Source of the DNA: Amborella trichopoda
Taxonomy: Eukaryota; Streptophyta; Magnoliopsida; Amborellales; Amborellaceae
Length of the DNA: 64,000 bases
Assembly (NCBI RefSeq): GCF_000471905.2
Contig: NW_006497023.1
Coordinates: forward strand, 2,292,214-2,356,213
Reading direction: 5' to 3'
Both the position numbers and the translations under genes were made by a program. The notes beneath the pieces are model-generated. The model was not told the DNA's origin, ran no database searches, and saw only the letters and a program-made list of their open reading frames with translations. This document shows positions 45,301 to 57,849 of the stretch, in pieces; positions within the stretch are counted from its first letter, which is position 1; every line of letters starts with the position of its first letter.

Positions 45301-48300
45301 TGGAGAAGGGCTGAGCAGTTTAGGTCATGCAGTGTGGACCGAGGTAGAGAATTTAAGGGACATGTAGTATGGACCAAGGCTTTTAAGTCTTCCAATGTGG
45401 ACAGAGGCCGAGCACTTTAAAGTAACGCAGTATGGCACGAGGCTCTGTAGTATAAGGTCATGTTGTCCAAATCGAGGCTGAGAAGTTTAGTCATGCGGTA
45501 TGGGCTGAGGCAGAGCAATTTAGGGTCATGCAGTAGGGAGCAAGGCTGAGTAGTTTAGGGTCTTGCAGTATGAACCCAGGATGAGCAGTTCAGGATCATG
45601 TAGCACGAATCGAGGCTGAGCAGTTCAGGGTCATGCAGTATGGACTGAGTCGCAGCAGTTTAGGGTGATGTAGTATGAGTCGAGCCTTGCAGTCTTGGGT
45701 CTGCTGTATGTACCTAGTATGAGCAGTTTTGGGTCATGCTGTATGGACCAAGGCTGAGCAGTTTAGGGTCACGCAGTATGGACCGAGGCAGAGCAGTTAA
45801 GAGTCGTGCAGTATGGACCGACGCTTTACAGTCATGCAGTACGGACCGAGGCTGAGCCGTTTGGGCTCATGTAGAATGTATCGAAGCTGAGCAGTTTAGG
45901 GTTAGGCACTATGGATCCAGCCTGAGTAGTTTAGCGTCATGCAGTACGTACTGGGGTAGAGCAATTTAGGGTCACTCATTATAGACCAAGGCTGAGCAGT
46001 TTAGAGTAATGTAGTTTGGACCGAGGATAAGCAGTTTAGGGTTGGTCATGCAAGATGGGCCGAGGCTTTATGATCATGCAGTGTTGATCGAGGCTGGGCA
46101 GTTTAGCGTAATGTAGTACGGAACGAGGTTCACCAGTAAAGGGCAGTATGGATCCAGGACGAGCAGTTTAGGATTATGCAGTATGAACCGAGGGGGAGCA
46201 GTTTAGGGTCATGCAGCATGGATAGAGACTGAGCAATTTAGGGTCATCCTCTATGGATCGAGGCTGAGTAGCATGCTGTATGGACTGAGGCTGAGAAGAT
46301 TAGGGTCCTGCAGTATGGATCGAGATAGAGCAAATTAGGGTCTTGCAGTAGGGACCGAGGCTGAGAAGTAAAGGATCTTGTAGCAATAACCGAGATCGAG
46401 CAGTCCAGGGTCATGCAGAATGGGACAAGGAGGAGCAGTTCAGAGTCACATGGAATGGTTTGAGACTGGGAAATTTAGGGTCATGCCATATGTACAAAGG
46501 CTGAGCTATTTAGAGCCATGCAGTACGGACCGAGGGAGAACAGTAAAGAGTTTAGAAGCATGGACCGAGGCTGAGAAGTTTTGGTTCATGTAGTGTGCAC
46601 TAACGATGAGCAGTTTAGGTTCATGCAAGACGGACCGAGGCTGAGTAGGTTAGGATTGGACAGTATGGACCGAGGTAGAGGCGTTTAGAGTCATGCAGTA
46701 TAGACCGAGGCTTAGCAATTTAGGGTCATGCAGTATGAATCAAGCCTGAGCAGTTTACGGTCGTGGAGTATGTGTCGAGGCTGAGCAGTTTAGGGTCATG
46801 CTGTACGGACTGCGGCTGAGCAGTTTAGGGTCATGCAGTATGGACTGAGTTTGAGCAGTTTAGTGTCAAGCATTATGGACTGAGCTTGAGCTGTTTTGTG
46901 TCATGCAGTATGTATCGAGGCAGTGCAGTTTAGGGTCACGCACTATGGACCGAGGCTGAGCAGTTTAGGGTAACGTAGTGCAGACCGAAGCTGAGCAGTT
47001 TAAAGTTGGTCATGCAAGATGGACTGAGGCTTTGTGGTCATGCAGTGTGGACCGAGGCTGAGGAGTTTGGGGTAATGCAGTATGGATTGAGGCTGAGCTG
47101 TTTAGGATTTTACAATATGGAAAAGTTTAGGGTCATGCAGTATAAAAAGAGACTCAGCAGTTTTGGGTTATGCTTTATGGATGGAGGCTGAGTAGGTTAG
47201 GGGAATACTATATGGACCGAGGTTGAGCAGTTTAGGGTCATGCATTATGGACCGAGATAGTGCAAATTAAAGCCTTGCAGTATGGACTGAGGCCGAGCAG
47301 TTACGGGTCATGCAGCATGAACCGAGGTCGAGGAGTCGAGGGTCATGCAGAATTGACCGAGGCGGAGCAGTTCAATGTCATGTAGTGTGGATCGAGTTTT
47401 GGCTGTTTGGGGTCATGCTTTATGTTCCGAGACTGAGCAATATAAGGCCATGCAGTACGGACAGAGGACGAGCAGTAAAGGGTTATACAGTGTAAACCGA
47501 GGCTGAGCAGTTTAGGTTCATGTAGTGTGGACCGAGGAAGAGCAGCTTACGCCCAATATGGACCGAGGCTGAACAGGTTAAGATTAGGTATTGTGGACCG
47601 AGGTTGAAGAGTATATGGTCATGCAGCATGGACCGAGGCTGAGCAGCTTCGAGTACTACAGTACAGACCGAGCCTGAGTAGTTTAGGGTCATGCTTTATG
47701 GACCGAGGCAGAGTACTTTAGAGTCATGCTGTACGAACTAAGGTAGAGAATAAGGTCATGTAGTTTGGCCTAGGATGAGGCATTTAGGGTCATGTAGTAT
47801 GGACCGAGGCTCAACAGTTTAGGGTCATGCAATTTGGATTGAGCTTGAGCAGTTTACGATCATGCAGTATGGACCGAGGTTGAGCAGTTTAGGGTCATGC
47901 AATTTGGATCTAGCTTGAACAGTTTACGGTCATGCAGTATGTACAAAGGCTGAGCAATTTAGGGTCATGCTGTATTGACCGAGGCTAAGCAGTTTAGGGT
48001 CATGCAGTATGGACTGAGCCTGAGCAATTTAGTGTCATGCCGTATGTACAGAGGCAGAGCAGTTTAGGGAGACACATTATGGATCGAGGATGAGCAGTTT
48101 AGGGTTGGTCATGGAAGATGGACCGAATCTTTGTGGTCGTGCAGTGTGGACCAAGGCTGAGCAATTTTGGGGAATGTTCTATGGAAAGAGGCTCACTAGT
48201 ATAGGGTCATGTAGTATGGATTGAGGCTGAGCAGTTTAGGATTATGCAATACGGACAGAGGCGGAGCAGTTTAAGGTCATGCAGTACGGATAGAGACTGA

Positions 48301-51300
48301 GAACTTTAGGGTCATACAGTATGGATCGAGGCTGAGCAGTTTAGGATTATGTAGTATAGATAGAGCTTGAGTAGTTTAGGACTCTGCAGTAGTGCAGTTT
48401 AGGGTCATGCAGTATGGACCGAGCCTGAGAAGTTTAGGCATGTAGTATGTACTGAGACTGAGCAAATTAGGGTCATGCAGTATGGAGAAGGGCTGAGCAG
48501 TTTAGGGTGACGTAGTATGGACTGAGGTAGGGCAGGTAAAGGACATGTAGTATGGACCAAGGCTTTATGGTCTTGCAGTGTGGACGGAGGTCGAGCAGTA
48601 TAGGGTAATGCAGGATGGCACGATGCTCAGTAGTATAAGGTCATGTAGTCCGGATTGAGGCCGAGATGTTTAGTCATGCAGTATGGGCAGAGGCAGAGTT
48701 GTTATGCAATATGGACCGAGGCTGAGTAGCTTACGGTCTTGCAGTACAAACCCAAGATCAGCAGCTTTGGATCATCCAACATCAACAGAGGCTTAGCAGT
48801 TAAGGGTCATGCAGTATGGACCTAGTCGGAGCAGTTTAGGGTCATGCAGTATGGGTCGATTCAGTGCAGTCTAGGGTCATGTAGTATGTACCAAGTCTGA
48901 GCGGTTTTGGGTCATGCTCTTTGGACCAAGGCTGTGCAGTTTAGGGTCACGCAGTATGGATCGAGGCAGATCAGTTAAGAGTCGTGCAGTATGGACCGAC
49001 TCTTTACGGTCATGCAGTACGGAACGAGGCTGGGTAGTTTGGGCTCATGTAGTATGGACCGAGGCTGAGCAGTTTAGGGTCATGCAGTATGGATCGAGCC
49101 TGACTAGTTTAGCGTCATGCAGTATGTACTAAGGCAGAGCAGTTTAGGGTGCCGCCTTATATACCGAGGCTGAGAAGTTTAGAGTAATGTAGTGGTTACC
49201 CAGAATGAGCGGTTTAGGGTCGATCATGCAAGATAGGCCGAGGCTCTATGGTCATGCGGTGTGGACCGAGGCAGAGCAGTTGAGGGTAACGCAGCATAGA
49301 CTGTAGCTCACCAGTATAGGGTCATGCAGTATGGATTGAGGCTGAGCAGGTTAGGTTTTTGTAGTATGGACTGGGGCGGAGCAGTTTAGGGTCATGTAGT
49401 AGGAAAACAGACTGAGCAGTTTAAGGTCATGCATTATGGACCGAGGCTGAGTAGGATAGGGTCATGCTGTATGGATCGAGGCTGAGCAGATTAGGGTCAG
49501 GCAGTATGGATCGAGATAGAGCAAATTAGGGCCTTGCAGTAGGGACCGAGACTGAGAAGTTATGGGTCATGCTGCATGAACCGAGGTCGAGCAGTCTAGG
49601 GTCATGCAGAATTGACCAAGGAGGAGACGTTCAGGGTCATGCAGTATGGACCGAGCTTGGGCAGTTTGAGGTCATGCTGTAAGTACTGAGGCTCAGCAAT
49701 TCAGGAGCAGTACGGATAGAGGATGAGCAGTAAAGGGTTATGCAGTGTGGACCGAGGCTGAGCAGTTTAGCTTCATGTAGTGTGGATCGAGGAAGAGCAG
49801 TTTAGGGTCATCCAATATGGACCGAGGCTGAACAGTTTAGGATTAGGCTGTACGGACCAAGGTTGACGAGGTTAAAGTCAAGCAGCATGGATCGAGGCTT
49901 AGCAGCTTCAAGTCCTGCAGTACGGACCGAGCCTGAGTAGTTTACGGTCATGCTACATGGACCGAGGCTGAGTAGTTTAAGGTCATGCACTATGGACAAA
50001 GGCAGAGAATAGGGTCATGTAGTGTGGGCCTAGGATGAGGCTTGTATGGTCATGCAGTCTGGACCGTGGCTGAGCAGTTTAGGGTCATGCAGTATGGATC
50101 GAGCTTGAGCAGTTTACGGTCAAGCAGTATGTGCCAAGCCAGAGCAGTTTAGGGTCAGGCTGTATGGACTGAGGCTGAGCAGTTTAGGGTCATGCAGTAT
50201 GGACTGAGACTGAGCATTTTAATGTCATGCGATATGTACTGAGGCAAAGCAGTTTAGGGAGACACATTATGGACTGTGGATGAGCAGTTTAGGGTCAGTC
50301 ATGCAAGATGGACCAAGTCTTTATGGTCATGTAGTGTGGACCGAGGCTGAGCAATTTTTGGGAATGTTGTATGGAAAAAGGCCCACTAGTATAGGGTCAT
50401 GCAGTATGGATTGAGGTTGAGCATTTAGGATTATGCAGTACGGACCGAGGTGGAGCTGTTTAGGCTCATGCAGTATGGACTGAGCTTGAGCAGTTTAGTG
50501 TCATGCAGTATGTATCGAGGCAGGGCAGTTTAGGGTCACGCATTATGGACCGAGGCTAAGTAGTTTAGGGTAATGTAGTGTGGACCGAAGCTGAGCAGTT
50601 TAGGGTTGGTCATGCAAGATGGACCGAGGCTTTATGGTCATGCAGTGTGGACCGAGGCTGAGCTGTTTGGGGTAATGCAATATGGAACGTAGCTCACCAG
50701 TATAGGGTCATGCAGTATGGATCGAGGCTGTGCAGGTTAGGATTTTGCAATATAGACCGAGGCGGAGCAGTTTAGGGTCTTGCAATATGAAAAGAGACTG
50801 ACCATTTTAGGGTCATGCAATATGGATCGAGGCTGAGTAGGTTAGGGCTGTATGGACGGAGCCTGAGCAGATTAGGGATGCAGTATGGACCAAGATAAAG
50901 CAAATTAGGGCCTTGCAGTATGAATCGAGGCTGAGCTGTTATGGGTCATGCAGCATGAATTGACGTCGAACAGTACACAGTCATGCAGAATTGACCGAGG
51001 CAGAGCCGTTTCTGGTCATGTAGTATGGACCGAGCCTGGGTAGTTTGGGGTCGTGCTTTAGGTACCAAAGCTGAGCAATTTAGGGGCATGCTGTACGAAC
51101 AGAGGATGACAGGAAAGAGTTATGCCCTATGGACAGAGGCTGAGCAATTTAGGTTCATGTAGTGTGGACCGAGGAAGAGTAGTTTAGGGTCACCCAATAT
51201 GGACCGAGGATGAACAGTTTAGGATTAGGCATTGTGGACCGAGGTTTAGGAGTTTAAGGTCAAGCAGCATGGACTGAGGCTGAGCAGCTTCGAGTCCTAC

Positions 51301-54000
51301 AGTACGGACTCAGCCTAAGTAGTATAGGGTCATGTTGTATGGATGGAGCCTGAGTACTTTAGTGTCATGCAATATGGACTAAGGTAGAAAATAGGGTCAT
51401 GTAGTGTGGGCCTAGGATGAGGCATTTAGGGTCATGCAGTATGGACCGACGCTGAGCAGTTTAGGGTCATGCAGTTTGGATTGAGCTTGAGCATTTTACG
51501 GCCATGCAGTATGTATCGAGGTTGAGCAGTTTAGGGTCATGCTGTATAGACTGAGGCTAAGCAGTTTAGGGTCAAGCTGTATGTATCGAGGCAGAGCCGT
51601 TTAGGGAGACGCATTATGGACCGAGGATGAGCAGTTTCGGGTTGGTCACGGAAGATGGGTCGAGTCTTTATGGTGGTGCAGTGTAGACCGAGGCTGAGCA
51701 ATTTATGAAAATTTTAGGGAAAGAGGCTCACTAGTATAGGGTCATGCAGTATGGATTGAGGCTGAGCAATTTTGGATTATGCAGTATGGACCGAGGCGGA
51801 GCAGTTTTGGAGTATGGATAGAGACTGAGAGGTTTAGGGTCATGCAGTATGGGCCGAGGCTGAGCAGTTTAGGATTATGTAGTATCGACAAAGCTTGAGT
51901 AGTTTAGGACCCTGCAGTAGTGGCCGAGGCTGAGCAGCTTAGGGTCATGCAGTATGGACCGAGGCTGAGCAGTTTAGGGTCTTGTAGTATGTACTGCGAC
52001 TGAGCAGTTTAAGGTCATGCAGTATGGAGAAGGGCTGAGCAGTTTAGGGTCATGAAGTATGGACCGAGGTAGAGCATTTAAGGGACATGTAGTATGGACC
52101 AAGGCTTTATGGTCTTGTAGTGTGGACGGAGGCCGAGCAGTTTAGGGTAATGCAATATGGTACAAGGCTTAGTTGTATAGGGTCATGTTGTCCGGATCTA
52201 GGCAGAGATGTCTAGTCATGCAGTATGAGCTGAGGTAGAGCAGTTATGCAGAATGGACCGAGGCTGAGTAGCGTATGGTCTTGCAGTATGAACCTCGGAT
52301 CAGCAGTTATGGATCATGCAGCATGAACAGAAGCTGAGCAGTTCAGGGTCATGCAGTATGGACCGAGTCAGAGCAATATAGGGTCATGCGATATGGGTCG
52401 AGCCTGTGCAGTCTAGGGTCATGTAGTATGTATCGAGTCTGAGCAGTTTTGGGTCATGCTGTATGGATCGAGGCTGAGGAGTTTAAGGTGGCGCAGTATG
52501 GACTGAGGCAGATCAGTTAAGAGTCGTGGTCTATGGATCGACTATTTAAGGTCATGCAGTACGGACCGAGGCTGAGCAGTTTAGACTCATGTAGTACGGA
52601 TCGAGGCTGAGCAGTTTAGGTCATGCAGTATGGATCAGGCATGAGTAGTTTAGTGTCATGTAGTATGTACCGAGGCAGAGCAGTTTAGGGTGACACATTA
52701 TAGACTGAGGCGAAGATTTTTAGAGTAATGTAGTGTGGACCGAGGATGAGCAGTTTAGGGTCGATCATGCAAGATAGGCAAAGGCTTTATGGTCATTCGG
52801 TGTGGACCGAGGCTGAGCAGTTTGGGGTATTGTAGCATGGAATATAGCTCACCAGTATAGGGTCATGCAGTATGGATCGAGGAAGAGCAGGTTAGGTTTT
52901 CTTAGTATTGATCATGCAGTAGGAAAAGAGACTGAGCAGCTTAGGGTCATGCCGTATGGACCGAGGCTGAGTAGGCTAAGGTCATGCTGCATGGACCGAG
53001 GCTGCGCAGATTAGGGTCACGCAGTATAGACCGAGATAGAGCAAATTAGGGCCTTGTAGTATGGATCGAGGCTAAGCAGTTACGGGCCATGCAGCATGAA
53101 TCGAGGTTGAGCAGTCTAGGGTCATGCAGAATTGACCGAGGATAAGCAGTTCAGAGTCACGTAGTGTGGATCGAGCCTGGGCAGTTTGGGGTCATCGTGT
53201 ATGTACCGAGGCTGAGCAATTTAGGTGCAGTACGGACAGAGGATGAGCAGTAAAGGGTTGTGCAGTGTGGACCGAGGCTGAGCAATTTAGGATCATGAAG
53301 TGTGGACCGAGGTAGAGCAGTTTAGGGTCATCCAATATGGACCGAGGCTGAACAGTTTAGAATTAGACTGTACGGACCGAGGTTGACGAGTTTAACGTAA
53401 AGCAGCATGGACCGCGGTTGAGCAGCTTCAAGTCCTGCAGTATGGATCCAGCCTGAGTAGTTTCGGGTCATGCTGTATGGACCGAGGCTGAGTAGTTTAG
53501 GATCATGCAGTATGGACCAAGGTAGGGAATAGGGTCATGTAGTGTGGGCTTAGGATGAGGCGTGTATGGTCACGCAGTCTGGACCGTGGCTGAGCAGTTT
53601 AGGGTGATGCAGTATGGATTGAGCTTGAGTAGTTTACGGTCAAGCAGTATGTATCGAGGTTGAGAGGTCTAGGGTCATTCTGTATGGACCGAGGTTGAGT
53701 AGTTTAGGGCCATGAAGTATGGACTGAGCCTGAGCAGTTTAATGTCATGCGGTATGTACCGAGGCAGAGCAGTTTAGGGAGACGTATTATGACCGAGGAT
53801 GAGCAGTTTTTGGTTGGCCATGCAAGATGGACCGAGTCTTTTTTGTCGTGCAGTGTGGACCGAGGAGGAGCAATTTTGGGAAATGTTGTATGGAAAGAGA
53901 CTCACTAGCATAGGGTCATGCAATATGGATTGAGGCTGAGCAGTTTTGGACTATGCAGTACAAATCGAGGCAGAGCGGTTTAGGGTCATGCAGTATGGAT
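45301..54000 (+). repeat. Higher-order repeat of about 3.2-3.5 kb with 1-kb subunits
   Basis: TGGAGAAGGGCTGAGCAG occurs at 45,301, 48,483 and 52,025. Each copy is followed by the same ordered variants (GGACATGTAGTATGGACC, a 28-bp monomer, a shortened TTTAGTCATGC monomer, then GTCGTG...GACCGAC). A 39-bp GGTTGGTCATGCAAGATGG-type monomer followed by a 28-bp monomer occurs at about 46,041, 47,005, 48,104, 49,219, 50,294, 50,605, 51,641, 52,760 and 53,813. Confidence 0.88.
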
Positions 54001-56437
54001 AGAGATTGAGAGGTTTTGGGTCATGCATTATGGACCGTGGCTGACTAGGTTAGGGTATGCTGTATGGACCGAGGCTGAGTGGATTAGGGTCATGCAGTAT
54101 CGACTGAGATAGAGAAAATTAGAGTCTGACAGTATGGACCAAGGGTGAGCATTTAAGGGTCGTGTAGCATGAACCGAGGTCGAGTTGTCCAAGGTCATGA
54201 AGAATTTTTCGAGGAGGAGCAGTTCAAGGTCATGCAGTATGGACCGAGCCAGGGCAGTTTATGGTCATGCAGTATGTACCGAGGCTGAGCAGTTTAGGGT
54301 CATGTAGTACGGACCGAGGATGAGCAGTAAAGTGCTATGCAGTATGGACCGAGGCTGAGCAATTTAAGTTCATGTCGTGTGGACCGAGGATGAGTAGTAT
54401 GGGGTCATGTTGTATGGATCGAGCTCGAGCACTTTTGGATTAGGCAGTATCGATCGTGGCTAAGTAGTCTAAGGTCATGAAGCATGGACCGAAGCTGAGC
54501 AATTTAGGGTCATGCAGTATGGACAGAGCCAGAGCAGTTTACATTCATGCAGTATGTACCGAGGCTGAACCGTTTAGGGTCATGCTGTATGGACCGAGGC
54601 TGTGCAGTTTAGGGTCATGCAGTATGGACTGAGGTAGTGCAATATAGGGTCATGTAGTGTTGACCTAGGATGAGGAGTTTAGTGTCATGTAGTATGGACA
54701 ATGGCTGAGCAATTTAGGGTCATGAAGTACTGATCCAGGCTTTATGGTCATGTAGTGAGGATCGAGGCTGAGCAGTTTAGGGTCATGGAATAAGGAACAA
54801 GGCTCAGCTTGATAGAGTCATGCAGGATGAATTGAGGCTGAGTAGTTTAGAGTCATGCAGTATGTACCGATGCTGAGTAGTTCATGCACTATGGACCTAG
54901 GCTGAGCAGTATAAGGTCATGCAGTATGGACTGATGTTGAGCAGTTTAGGGTCATGAAGTACGGACCGAGGATGAGTAGTTTGGGAAGACGAAGTATGCG
55001 CCGTGGCTGAGCAGTTTAGGGACATGAAGTATGGACTGAGGCTTTATGGTCCTGCAGTGTGGACCGAGGCTGAGCATATTAGGGTCATGCAATATGGAAC
55101 GAGGCCCAACAGTATAGGGTCATGCTATATAGATTGAGGCTAAGTAGTTTGGGGTCATGTAGTGTGGACCTAGGCAGGGCAATTTAGGTTCATGCTATAC
55201 AGACGGAGCCTGATCAGTTTAGGGTCATGCAGTATGTACCGAGGCTGAACAGTTTAGGGCCATGGAGTATTGTCCGAGGCTGAGCAGTTTAGTTTCATGT
55301 TGTACGATCCGCGGCTATGCAGTTTAGTGTCATGTAGTGTGGACCGAGGATAAGTAGTTTAAGGTCATGCAGTATCGACTGAGGTTGAGACGTTTAGGGT
55401 CGCGCATTGTGGACCGAGAGTTTGGGGTCCTGCAGTGTGGAGAAAGGCTCAAAAGTTTAGGGTCATGCAGTAAGGAACGAGGCACCAGTATAGGGTCACG
55501 CAGTATGGATCGAGACTGAGCTATTTAGGGTCATGCAGAATGGATCAAGGTGAATAGGTTTAGGCTCATGCCGTAAGGACCGAGGCTGAGTAGTTTAGGG
55601 TCATGCAGCATGGGCAGATGCTGAGTAGTTAAGGGTCATACAGTATCGACCGAGGCAGTGCAGCTTGGGGTCATGCAGTATGGACCGTGGCTGAGCAGTT
55701 TACGGTCTTAAAGTAAGGAAAGAGGTCGAGCCGTATGGTGTCATGCACTATGGACCGAGGCTCTATGGTCATGCAGTGTGGAACGTGGCTGAACTGTTTA
55801 GGGTCTTATAGTATGGACTGAGGCTGAGCAGTTAAGGGTCTTGCAGCATGAACCGAGGCTGAGCAGTTTACGGTGATGCAGTATAGACCGAGCCTAAGCA
55901 ACCTAGGGTAACGATGTATGTGCAGAGGCTGGACAATTTAGGGTCATGTAGTGTGAATTGAGGCTGAGCAGACTAGGGTCATTAAGTATGGATCGGGGCT
56001 TTTGGATCTTGCAGTGTGGACCGAGGATGAGAAGTTTAGGGTCATGCAGTATGGAGTGAAGCTCACCCGTATAGGGTCTCGCACTCTGGATCTAGGCTAA
56101 GCTTGTTAAGGTCATGCAGTATGGACCGAGGCAGAGCAGTCTAGTGTCATGTAGTATTGACCGAGGCCCAGCAGTTTATGGTTCTACAGTATGGACCGAG
56201 GCTGACCACCTTAGGGTCATGCAGTATGTACCAAGGGTGAGATGTTTAAGGTCATGTAGTATGTACCGAGGCTGAGCAGTTGAGGGTCATGCTTAATGAA
56301 TCGAGACTGAAAAGTTTTGGGTCATGTAGTATGGACCGAGGCCGAGCAGTTTAGGGTCTTGCAGTATGGACCGAGGCTGAGCAGTTAAGGGTCATGCAGC
56401 ACGAACTGAGGCTGAGCCATTTAGGGTCATGCAGTAT

Positions 56438-56578
56438 GTACCGAGGCGGATTAGTATAGGGTCAAGCAGTATAGTCCGAGCTCGAGAAGTTTAGGGTCAC
56501 GCAGGATGTACCGAGGCGGATTAGTATAGAGTCAAGCAGTATGGTCCGAGCTCGAGAAGTTTAGGGTCATGCTATATG
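56438..56578 (+). repeat. 70-bp (dimer) tandem duplication
   Basis: GTACCGAGGCGGATTAGTATA followed by GTCCGAGCTCGAGAAG occurs at 56,438 and 56,508, nearly identical. A more diverged version of the same dimer is at about 58,209. Confidence 0.88.
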
Positions 56579-57849
56579 CATCGAGGCTGAGCAGTATAAG
56601 GTCATACAGAATGGATCCAGGCAGAGCTGTTTAGGGTTATGTAATATGGACCGAGGCTGAGGAGCTTAGAGTCATGCAGTATGGTCGAGGCTAAACAATC
56701 TAGGATTACAAAGTATGGACCGAGGCTGAGAAGTTTCGAGTCTAGTAGTATGGACCGAGGCTGAGCTGTTTAGGGTCAAGCAAGACGGACCGAGCTTGAG
56801 CTGTTTAGGGTCTTGCAGTATGAACTGAGGCTGAGCAGTTTAGGGTCTTGCAGTATCGACAGAGGCTAAGCAGTTCAGGGTCATGCAGTATGGATCGAGG
56901 TCGAGCAGTATAGGGTCATGTGGTGTGGACCTAGGATGTGTTGTTTAGGGTCAAGCAGCATAGACCAAGGCTGAGTAGTTTAGGGGCATGCAATATGGAC
57001 TAAGGCTTTATGGTCATTCAGTATGGACCGAGACTTAGATGTTTAGGATCATGCAGTGTGTAGCGAGGCAGAGCAATTTGGGATCATCCAGTATGGACCG
57101 AGGCAGAGCTGTTTAGGGTCATGGGGTAAGGACCGAGGCTGAGCTGTTTAGGGTTCTGCAGTAACGACCCTGGCTGACCACTTTAGGGTCATATAGTATG
57201 TATCGAGGGGGAACAGTTTAAGGTCATGCCGTAGGTATCGAGGCAGAGCGGTCTAGGGTCATGCAGTATAGACTGTGGCTGAGCAGTTTAGGATTATGTA
57301 GTATGGACAAAGGCTGAGAAGTTTAGGGTCAGCGGTATAAACTGAGGCTGGGCTGTTTAGGGTCATGCAGTATGGACCGAGCCAGAGCGGTTTAGGGTCA
57401 TTCAGTATGTACTAAGGTAGAGCTGTTTAGGGTCATGCAGTATGGACAAGGGCTGAGCAACTTAGGGTCATGTAGTATGGACCAAGGTTGAGCAGTTTAC
57501 AATCTTATAGTATGGACCGAGGAGGGGAAGTTTGGTGTCATGCAGTACGGATCGAGGCCTTATGGTCATGCAATGTGGAACGAGGTTGAATTGTTTAGGG
57601 TCTTGCAGTATGGACCGAGGCTGAGCAGTTAAAGGTCATGCAACATGAAACGAGGCTGAGCAGTTTAGGGTCATGCGGTATGGACTGAGGCAGAGCTGTT
57701 TAGGGTCATGCAGTTTCGATCGAGCCTGATCAGTTTAGGGTAATGTAGTATTTACCGAGGCAGGGCAATTTAGGGTCATGCAATTAGGGTAAGTATGGAC
57801 CGAGGCTTTATGATCATGTAGTGTGGATTGAGGCTAAGGCGTTTAGGGT

